Part shown: one piece after another, positions 43,130 through 52,951 of the stretch | Layout: every line of letters begins with the position of its first letter | Position numbering within the stretch: the first letter of the stretch is position 1 | Assembly (NCBI GenBank): GCA_015852425.1 | Contig: JAAAIG010000119.1 | Coordinates: 1-52,951, forward strand | Direction of reading: 5' to 3' | Length of the DNA: 52,951 nt | Source: Gryganskiella cystojenkinii | Taxonomy: Eukaryota; Mortierellomycota; Mortierellomycetes; Mortierellales; Mortierellaceae | Made by a program: the position numbers and the translations under genes | Notes under the pieces: generated by a model | Told to the model about the DNA's origin: nothing | Seen by the model: only the letters and a program-made list of their open reading frames with translations | Database searches by the model: none

Positions 43130-46100
43130 TTATTCTTTCAGGGCCGTCTCCTGGCAACAGTATCGTTGAATCAAAAGCGCCAGTCCCTGGGTCAACAACG
43201 GTTTGGTCGCGTATTCGTCCATTCCTGCCTTGATACATTTCTATGACCACGAATAAAAAATAAAGATAACCAACGAGCAATAGAGCCGTTAGTGATGAGT
43301 AGTCCTTAAACAGCAAAAACTGACAAGAGACACCATTTTTTTTTCCCGTTTTAGTTGTTGTACCTCTTTGGTGGAAAGTTGGATATCGGCGCTCAATCCC
43401 ACGATTGGGATCCTTCTTCGTTTCTTCTTGCTTGTTGTCACAGCTTCACCTTTTGTTTCGCTCTCTGCATTTGCATAAGCGATCGCGTCTTGCTCCTCCA
43501 ACTCTCGAATCTTTCTCGTTGCCTCCAACCCATCCATGATGGGCATATGCTAATAGTAAAGGGAACCAAAAAAAAAAAAATCAGAATTTTCATCCGACGC
43601 AAACAAATGCCTTTTGTCAAGTCAATTATAAAAACACTGTTTCTGTCGTCCCCGTCTTACATGATCAAAGATTGCAATCGTATAAAACCCATCCTCGACA
43701 CTCATCCATCGCTCCACTGCCTCCTGTCCATTATTCGCAATCGTCACGTTCATCCCCAGTTTCGACAATTGCTTTTCCAGAATCTTTTGTGACACGAAAT
43801 CATCCTCGGCCACTAGGACATTCACGCCGTGACACCGTCTTCGTTCTTCTGGTGTCAACAATAATGTCAACGCGTCATTATTTCGAGCTCGTTTCGGAAG
43901 ATTGCGATCCGTAGCCCCGATCATGGTCGACGATCCGGGAGATGACAAAGAGGCCGAGGTTGATGACGGGCTATATTGATGCTTGGTCCATTTGTGGTCG
44001 TAGTCTCCTCCAGAATCGCCTCTTGATCTTGACCGCTTCAGTGTGCCGGTACTCGAAGCCGCTGGTGTGGAGGTCAAAGACAACGAGGAAGCATATCCCA
44101 TCGAATCCAGGTCCATGTCCGACTCCATCATCTCTGAACAGAAGTCGCTTGTCGAAGAAGACGAGCAACCATCGCCACTGTCCAGTGAGGACAATGACGC
44201 CGGTGATGACAACATTGAATGAGAAAAGTGCCCCCTTTCAATATTCTCGTGCTGCACAATGGCATTGTACATGATGTGCAATAGCTTGAGTCGTCTCACA
44301 GGCTTGATCATCCTGCAGACTTGATACGATGACGATGGTGCCCGTTGTTGCTGCGCCGTCGTCGCCGCAGTGGCTGATGTTGGAGCTCGGGACGAAGACA
44401 CGGACCCCTCAACCTTATTTGAAGCCCCAGCAGTGGAAAGATGGTAGGCACTACTATATCTTTTGCGTTTGAACAGCAGGGATGGAATATGAGGTTTGCA
44501 AACGTTCCCACCTGCTTGCTGCTCACCACCAGGTCGAGAGATTCCGAGGGTTGCATGCCCTGGGGGGATCACACAGGGACCAAAGTTTGAGGACGACGAG
44601 TCCACCCTCAACCGACCTCTGCCTCCTATGTCGGCCTGTCCATCGTCCGTGTCTCCGACTTCTTCCTCCTCTTCTTCCTCGTCCTTTTCGTCTTCTATCG
44701 TCTCCTCTCTGTCGCCTTGGTTCCTCTGGTGCACTACATCTCCCTGTTTGATTTCCTCTTTCTGAGTCCTATCATCCTCCAATACACCAATCTGACCCTC
44801 CTTGCATTCCGAACTTTGATGATCGCGACTGTCGAACGCGTTGCTGCCGCTGTGACGTCGAGTCGCTTTATGAGCCCCAGAACTCCTCTTCTCCGCCGGT
44901 GGCAAGATCCATCTCAAGGTTTCGGTCGTGGGCTGGAGGAGGAGCACAAAGGCCACAGTAGGGGTAGGCCAGAGTCGATCCAGTTCTGAAGAGTCCAGGA
45001 CGTGATCAACCAAGATGAAATCGAACGGTTCTATTGAACCCGAGCTCGAGTGCTCTGGTCCCTTTCTGGAACTCTCCTTTGCATCTTCACCCTCCAAAAG
45101 TGATATCACACCCGCGTCCACGGCCTCCTGAACACTCGAGAACGGTGTGTATTCCGCTCCAGGGACAACGTTACACAGTTGCTCCCTCAAGTTTGGGTTC
45201 GGACTCAACAACAGGAATCGCTTGCGTCGCCTCAGGGCCGCCCATCGCATATCCATGACAGTACGACACTGGAGAATCCTCGACGTCTCGGCCGGGTTTT
45301 CATCTCGATCCGACTGAGAACTCGTTCGCAATTTGGCCGTGAATGTAAACGTCGATCCCGATCCCTTTTCAGATTCCACAGTGATGTTACCCTTCATGTG
45401 CGCAATCAACTGCGCGCAGATCGAGAGTCCTAGACCCGTACCGCCGTATTTGCGTGTCGTCCCGTTGTCGGTCTGCTGGAACGAGACAAAGAGCATCTTT
45501 TGTTCCTCGGGCGTCATGCCAATTCCTTGATCTTGAACGGAACAATGCAGGTTAATGTCATAGCCGTACTGATCACTGTCTTCCGTTGTTCGTACCGAAG
45601 ATTGCGGCGAAGACGGGGACTTTGATGGGGTGGAATCTAGCATTGATTCCGACCTCGATATCGACTCTTCTGGTGGTGACGACGACGACATAGAGTCTGC
45701 CGCTGCTGCTGCTGCTGTTGCTGCTGCGGCCGCTTCGGCTTCCATCCTGAGCTTCTGAACCATCATCGGATGATTCGCCATGTCACTCTTGCACTTGTCC
45801 GACATGGAGTCCAAAACCTCCTGCGTCGTAAACGTCCTATTGACACTTGCCAACTGCGACGCAGAGGGGGTCTTGGCTCCAAGAGCACTCGAGTAAGGGT
45901 AGATCGTACCGGCGTTCATGCCAATTTCTGTCGACGCACCAACGCTGAGACTGCCGATTGTTGTTGCTGGCCGAGACGTTGGACTGAATTCTCTTCTGGC
46001 AGTGGTCAATGTGCTAGGTCCATCTTCGGTACTCTTTTTTGGATTCGTTGCTATTTTGGGTCCAGAGGTTGGACCTTTCTCGTGCCAATATTTGATTACC

Positions 46101-49100
46101 ACACAACCCGAGGTTGAGAACTTGATCGCGTTTCCAATCAAATTCATAAGGATTTGCTTCATACGATCCGGATCTCCAATCAACAACAACGGCAGAGTAT
46201 TGTCAACAAGGATGATCAGTTCCAGACCTTTCCTAGATGCCAGCGGCACCAGTAAATCACAAACATCTAATAAAAGATATGAACAAAAACAATTCGTTAG
46301 TCCTGGTTAATCTTGCAACGATGGCAGCCCCCCCCCCCCCTCTTATATTTGCTACTTTTGGATTATTACCTCCAATAATCTCCTCAAAGCAAAGAGGGAT
46401 ATCTTCCAATGTGACCTTGTCCGCCTCCAACTTGCTAAAGTTCAACAGATCATCCACGATTCGAATCAACATCTCACAGGAGGCCTTGGCCATGTCCACA
46501 AACTCAAACTGCTCGTTTGACAATCCACTCGAATCTCTCAGCAACGACAACATGCCCAGAATACCCGAGAATGGTCTAAAATAGTTAACATGACGAGAGA
46601 GGAGGATGGGGGAACCTGTTAGTACATGGTAGCTCAAATTTTCCCATATCTGAATTATACTCTTTAAAAAAAAGTGTTGGCATGAGTTTCCCTTACGTTC
46701 GTAGTTCGTGACTCATGTTGGCCAAAAAGTTGGACTTTAGCTGAACCGCTCGTCGCTGGTCATCGATATCGATCGTCACTGTGAGCCACTGCATGATCTT
46801 GTTCTGCTCCGTCGGTGACATGATGGGCAACATCCGAACCACACCCCATCGATAAGTTCCATCTTTTAGAGCATAACGACATTGCCTATACGTCAGAACA
46901 AAGGGGAAAATATTAGAATCATTTCAATCATGAGCCTAGACGTCGAAAGAGACAAACAAACGTCCTTATTACCATTGACACGACTGAGCCAACAACACCC
47001 TCTCCATCCACGCCAGTCCATGGGAGACCAACTCATCCGGATGAATCAAACACCTCCATCCAGACTCTAAGATCTCTGTCAAAGTGAACCCGGTCATGTC
47101 CGTCCAACTCGAATTGATATACAGACAATTCTCTGCGGTCGCATCCCAGATCGCAATTCCACACGGCATGTTCTCCAACAACCCGTTCAGTTTTGTCTCG
47201 GATTGCAACACGGACTGGTACAACAACGCGTTCGTGATCGAGATCCCCAACTGCTGCACCAACAGCTTCATCACTAACATGCGCTTGTTTGCAAACGCTC
47301 GCTCAGGGAAATTTTCCATGTACAGGACACCAACAAGAACACTCTTGTGCATGATGGGGGAACACAGGACAGTCTTTAGATCCGGCTTTTGACGCAACAG
47401 ATAATCATCTGAACAGAACCGAGGGTCGTCCTTGGCGTTCGTCAACAGACAGTCATTCGAGGTGTTTGTGACATAGTTGATCACGCCATGAAACAGAGCC
47501 TTGCATTGATGCGTGTCCTTGGCGGGTTGGACGGATTCACAGCGACCGTTCTCATTCAATGATGCCGCCAAGACCATTTGCCCGTGCTCCTTGACAATAA
47601 TGATACAGCCTCCCAACGCACCGACACTTTGGTTCATCACCCCGAGCGCCTTGACTAGTAACAAGTCCAGATCGATCTCACTGGCGATCACCTGCATGGC
47701 CTCGATCACAGACGAGAAGTCGAGCACGTCCAGGTCCACGACATCCAGCTCGGGCGACCTGGAGGAAGTTGAGGGTGGACTCAACCAAGTATTCTGAATC
47801 GAATACAGTGGTGCGGACAAAAGCGAGGAAGACGACGACGACAAACTGGCTGAACTCACTGCCGGACTACTCTCCATGTTGCCAGGCATATTACCAGACG
47901 ATGGTTCCGTTGTACCGATCTTGGAGTCCAGGGCTGCTTCCAATCCTGAGACAGTGGCGTTACCGTGTCCAAACGTGGCTGTAGTCGTCGACGAGGACGA
48001 TGCTCCATTCGTCGCCGCAGTCGTCACAGTCGTCGGTGTCGTGATCTGGTTCATCTCAAAATGAGCACTCGTGGGACTGAACAGAGCCTTGGGAGATCCT
48101 GCCAGGGTCGGCGAAGTCATCAAGCCCGCAGTCGCCGCCGTTGCTTGCTTTTGGGAAACCTCTGCTGACGAATGTGGATCAGAATGCTGCTGCTGGGAAC
48201 CCGAAAAGGAAGGGAACACGGCCGAGTTGATAATCGAGTCATATGACGAGACCCCAAATGCGATTCCAGCATTGAACCCCGTGAGCGTATCATTCGAGAC
48301 CGGGCAGTTACTGATGTACTCACTAGTCGCACTCGGTCTGTAAATCAACCGCCTCGAGATCCCCGTCGGTGCGACGGGATCTGAAAGGCTCGGGAACATA
48401 GTCGGGTACATCTCATGGAACCATTGGACTTTACCGCTCGCACCCCAGGTTTGGTAACCCTGACGGGACTTTGCCAATAGGCATTTCGCACTCGTCACGA
48501 GTCCATGTCGGTGATGACATTTCCCTGCAAGTTCGTACGCGAAACACTTGTGGACAGGGAAATCGCCCTCGGTTGCATACATGATGGCTTTTTCATAAAG
48601 CAAAAATACCTGCTTCATGTCCTTGGTGCCCGGGATGGCTTGCTCCGCTTGATCTGCAATCTCAGCCTCGAGCAAATAATACATGGCCGCATGGTTCGTT
48701 GGGAACTTGTTGGCGCGTAATTCCATTCGGTCCCGGATCCGGAAGAGTCGACCCTCGCGTCGTTTCCGTACTTCAGGATCCGTCTCGGTCCGTAACAGGT
48801 TCACGAGGGTCAGACCGACGACGGTAAAGATCATGTGCGTGATCCAAGACCCCTCAAAGTTCATGATCGATTTCGGATCATCGTGCCAGATATCGGTCAC
48901 TTCCTCAATATAGGCATAATGACCATAAATAAACGCTGCCAGGATCTTGAGCATCTGATAAGTACTGTTGTTATGGACGGTCGGAACATGCTTCTTCTTT
49001 TTGCTACCGCGGCCAGTACTCCTTTCTCCTCCTCCTGCGACCGGCGCTGTCGTGGTGGAGGATTTTCCTGCCGCGTACAAAGGCGGCGGCTTCTCAGAGT

Positions 49101-52100
49101 AATCAACGTCGTCAAAGATTGTTTCCGGGTTCGAGACCAGAGTACGACCCTTGAGACACTTGATCATCTGAAGGATCCCCTGCATGACCTCGACACCATG
49201 AGATTTTGGTCCAAACTCGACATGTTTTGCCAACAGATCAATGGTCGTGGCCATGCAGTCCTTGAGATTAACCCTTCCGATAAGAACGCGCATCACAGAG
49301 ACATGGATCATACCGGCGGTATGGAAGAGTCGATCACAAGTCAAGTCCACAGCCGTCAACGTTTCTTCTAGGGCTGGGATCGAGTGCGCGATATGATCTC
49401 CCCACTGCTGGACGGTCAAGTAGAACAGAAACTTTACATGATGGTTTCCATTCGATACTGCACATGCAAGCCTGATCGACAAAAAAAAAGGGGGACAAGA
49501 GGACATTAATAATGACATGGACAAAATTATTCAAGTAAGATCGATTCACATATTAGGGAAAGGCAAGAAAAAAAAAAGAAAGAAAAAGGGGTCACAGCAC
49601 TTACTTTCCGAGCTCATACGCATTTTCTAGGCAACCGTACCATGTCGAGTACGTCAGCGCAAAGGAAACCAAAGCCCGTCCTGTATCCTTGGTGATGCCG
49701 TGATCACAAATAATTTTCATGGACTGGGCTACAATACTCGCCATGAATCCGACATTGCAGTAGTACACGCTTGCACTGGAAATGGCAAAAAAGGAAATCA
49801 AAAGAGGTGAGTCGATAGAGATTACAAAACGGTTATAAAATCTCAAGAGATAAAGACATTTCGAGCATGGTTGCTGTCGTTCGTACCTCGCAATCGACAA
49901 GACCTCCATGATCATAATAATCCTAGGATCCCTACATATCCTAGGTGGGTGTGCTTGCAACCCGGGCATATGCTCCAACAACATCATATGTGTTCGATCA
50001 AAGATCACTCGCATCTCCTCATCCGTCGGACAAAACAAGGTTCCTTCCGGCAATCCCAATTCCTTGAGACACTGAACCGTGATCCGGGTCGCCTTATCAG
50101 GCGCAGAATAAGCCCAGACAGACATCTCGATCTGATGTTGGTACGCTCGAGCCCGATCGATCGGATCCGTGGTATTCGCAAGGACGATCTCACAAATCGC
50201 CATCGCTTCGTCGAAATTCTCGCGCCACCGTTCCGCCTCGATACATTGGAGATGGAGTTTCAGAGCCTCATGGTAAAGCATGTAGCCATCGGTTTGATGG
50301 CTTTGAGCCGTGAACGTCGTTGACTGTCGAGAGCTGGGAAAGTCATCGCCCACCTCTGCTGTGCCATCAGCGTCGCTCAAATCCATATTTTCCTGGACCG
50401 CCGCCAAGTTTTCGTAGGCAGTCTCTGGTTTTCTCGGGCCATGCTTCCAACAATCCTGGGGTAAAAGTGACATGGCTGCCTTCCAGTAAGCAAGTGCATT
50501 ATCCTGAGCGCCACTCTTTTGAGACTTTTCTCCGGCATGCGACAGAATCATTCTGATAGTTCGCGTATCGATCTCGACTTCGATCTCGTCAGACATATCA
50601 CTCTCTTTCGCCTCGTTCTTTTCCTCCTCTAGGCTGGACATGTTGACATCGCTCGCAGAGTCCTCTGAGCGTCGGTCATGGCTGTGCTCGCCGCTATCTT
50701 GACGGCCCTCGACTCTACCCGTGAAATTGAAACCCGCTGCCGGCACAGCTTTCCGAGTGGTCGGGAAAGACGTCCGAGACCCATCCAACAATGCTCCTCT
50801 ATCCGCCAACCTTTTCTTGATCAGGTTCAAACTATGCAAGATATGGCTCGCGGTCCGGAATTCTTGTCCTGGTGTCAGGAACAAGATCTTTGCCATCTCA
50901 AGATGCAACTTTTCAGTCTCTTCCGCATCTGGGATCAGATCCAACGCGACCTTACGCATCACTCCATGATGAAACTTGAGTTGATCGTTCACAGAGGTGT
51001 AAACCAGGATTCCTTCTTTCAATGCGGATTGGAGTCCCGCCATTGCACTGTTCTCTTTGTTGGTTGGTGAATTTGACGACGATAGTGGCGCTGTTGTTGT
51101 CATTGAATGATCCCTGCCATCGACTGCATCCCAAGAAGCCCTCGAGACCAAGAGTTGCAAATCCTGGACGGAAAAGGTCGGCCCACAGATCGATGCGCAG
51201 ATCAACGTCTTTTTCGTATCCCGATCCAGTCTTCGGAACCGCTCCTCCAAGAACGCACATTCTTCTCCTGTGAGCTTTCGCACGACCTCGCCCAGGGTCT
51301 CGGAACAGGACTGCCATTGCCATTCGCGGTATCCACAATGGAAAAAGATTGTCTCGTTCCTGTAGAGTTCCAGGACTAATTGTCGAATCGTCAACCAGGA
51401 CTTGTGCAACAGGACTTTTGCCAGGGGTTCCGTCTCGATCGGTGTCCGATGAAGCAACACTCCCAAAAAGGTTTGAATTATTTCCTGGGTTGGGTTTTGG
51501 AGCCTGATAAAACGTACGCCTCCTCCTCCACGGACCACCAGAGGCAATCCGGCATCCCGGATCGTGGTGGACTTGGCAGTCCCAGAGAACATGAACGAAT
51601 GGCCTGCAGACCTGGATTTCTCTGATTTCCCATCACTGTCCCTGTGGTCTCTGACGAGCGGGTCGTGGTGTTCTCCTCCGACGGGGGCTCCAAATCCTGC
51701 AGAAGGGTGACAGGTCCCTGCGATGGTCCCACCGCCCAGGATCTGTTTGACCTTTATCAGACAGTCGATCGTATCCGTGTGGGTGATGATGAGGATAATC
51801 GGTAGTCGCTTGTTCACATTCACGAGTGTTGCTAGCAAGGCCAACGAGTTTTCGTCCGCGTGTTGTAAATCGTCAATGACCCAGGTCATAAAGAAATGTG
51901 TCGATATCACTCGAATTAACTTTAGGATCAGAGCATGGAACCGGGCCACAGAATGCGTCAACGGGACATCCTTGCTGACAGGCATATCGGATCCAGGAAA
52001 GAAATATTTGAGCTCGGGTATCAGATCGCAGATGATACCGATTCCAGAGCTCGGCTCAAACGCAGTCCTGATAGCAATCACAAGGGACGCAAGTGCCTCT

Positions 52101-52951
52101 GTGTGTTGGGCAAGGAGTTGTTGAAGAACGCTCTGCACACAGGAAAGAATTGCGGAATACGGTGTTGAATTCTCGGCTTCAAAGACGCCGCCTGCGAATA
52201 ATCCTGAATTTCTTGCTATCGTAGCCATGCTCCGCGTAAGGACAGTCCTTTGAGAAAATTGAAACATGCAAAGAGGAAAGATCAATATCATGACCTTTCT
52301 TGCCATATCAAATAGATGACATCTAAAAACGAGAATCTGGAATCCTTACTTTCCGACTCCTGTAGGTCCGCTGACAAAAATAACTCTGACCACAGGGTCC
52401 GTCGTCTCCAAGGCTGCTCGAGGAATCGACTTCCCACCCCCAAAAGGCTTTGGTCCTCTCAAAAGCGTCTTGGACGAGAGTGGGATTTTGGCCTGGGCCT
52501 GATTCTGAAGAGAGACAATCTCGTCCTCAAAGACGTAATGATCCAACAAGTATGCACAATGGGCTTGCATCTCCGAGATGTCCCGTTCGTGGTAATCTGG
52601 TACGTCCGAGTGAAGGGATTGTTGATACGCATTTGCAGCCTGTAAGATTGTCGCAGAGATCATTTTCTGTTCTGGACAGCGACCAAAGATTATGTTGGGG
52701 AGGACGAATTGGTAAGATATGTCATGTCGACCTAGTGTAAATGAATCGATCTATGACAAGCAACAGGGTCGGAAAATTTAGTTTCTCCTTGGTACGGATT
52801 CGTTGCATGCACTGAACTTGACAAGCGAATGTTTCAGGTCTGTGTACCTTGCCAGTGTAGTGAAGCGCGTTGAGGCATTGTAAGATATCCTGTTTGAATC
52901 CAAATGCGTTCTGGTATCGTTGAGTCGGTTGCTATTTTTTTTTTTTTTTTT
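43130..52951 (-). CDS. Hybrid histidine kinase (AAA-GAF-PAS-HisK-REC), N-terminus cut off
   Basis: Exons on minus from the right: 52931-52848 (uncertain), 52731-52350, 52247-49887, 49775-49605, 49471-46973, 46885-46697, 46575-46370, 46266-43661, 43549-43364, 43240-43130; phases agree from 52731 on. Order of domains: end of a probable Ser/Thr-kinase-like region, AAA/ATPase with Walker A GPTGVGKT and FFMTWVIDDLQHAD, a long helical TPR-like region, GAF (ending near VLYMENFPERAF), PAS, HisKA with the phospho-histidine in MSHELRTPFSG (codon 46708-46710), HATPase (DPDRMKQILMNLIGNAIKFS; GGTGLGLSICAQL), a degenerate receiver, and a true receiver (NVLVAEDD, phospho-Asp codon 43664-43666, MPIMDG, ATKPL). 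This is the fungal two-component sensor plan of Mak2/Mak3 and Chk1-type kinases, signalling to a histidine phosphotransfer protein. The window removes its start. Confidence 0.9.

Overview
The window is nuclear DNA of a fungus. Genes are split by short GT-AG introns (about 60-170 nt, one of 541 nt), intergenic DNA is T- and A-rich, and the proteome is fungal: a mitochondrial SHMT, an Rtt107/Brc1-like BRCT protein, an FHA-TQ-BRCT protein and a giant hybrid histidine kinase. A cobalamin-dependent methionine synthase (MetH) is uncommon in Dikarya but known in early-diverging fungi, so I infer a Mucoromycota member, most likely a Mortierella-like fungus. Many members of that group carry Burkholderia-related endobacteria. 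One run of 10 Ns (42110-42119) marks an assembly gap.

Layout. 1-4.3 kb: a truncated Cys-rich protein, a frame-broken secreted protein and a hypothetical, in otherwise empty DNA. 4.35-6.68 kb (-): mitochondrial serine hydroxymethyltransferase, 6 exons. 8-11 kb: a small His-rich protein, an SDR oxidoreductase and a hypothetical, all on minus. 11.5-13.1 kb (+): an alpha/beta hydrolase with an apparent frameshift. 13.2-16 kb (-): a DUF726/TMCO4-like membrane hydrolase, divergent from 16.4-20.7 kb (+), a multi-BRCT Rtt107-like protein. 21-25.7 kb (+): metH, 5 exons. 25.8-28.2 kb: a tiny membrane protein, degenerate DNA and a multi-intron leader. 28.25-31.34 kb: bacterial-type murA (+) and murB (-), convergent. 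33.3-33.9 kb: a secreted ML-domain protein. 34.2-38.7 kb (-): an FHA-TQ-BRCT protein, divergent from a protein kinase (39.2-41.3 kb, +). 43.1 kb to the right end (-): an AAA-GAF-PAS-histidine kinase-receiver protein, cut by the window edge.

The central observation is murA and murB. Together they form the complete two-step route UDP-GlcNAc -> UDP-GlcNAc-enolpyruvate -> UDP-MurNAc, the committed entry to bacterial peptidoglycan. Fungi make no peptidoglycan but have abundant UDP-GlcNAc for chitin. Both frames are full length with catalytic residues intact, and both look betaproteobacterial (recollection, unverified). They are convergent, have no bacterial neighbours or Shine-Dalgarno sites, and lie in fungal DNA. 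murA is preceded by what reads as a spliced leader: six GT-AG introns whose exons contain no ATG, while ten ATGs fall in the predicted introns, so the murA ATG would be the first AUG of the mature mRNA. The simplest reading is gene transfer from an endobacterium followed by conversion into eukaryotic genes, giving the host a UDP-MurNAc-producing module.

Other links: SHMT and MetH are both one-carbon/methionine enzymes, and MetH needs B12, which fungi do not make. Rtt107-like and FHA-TQ-BRCT proteins both belong to DNA-damage scaffold families.
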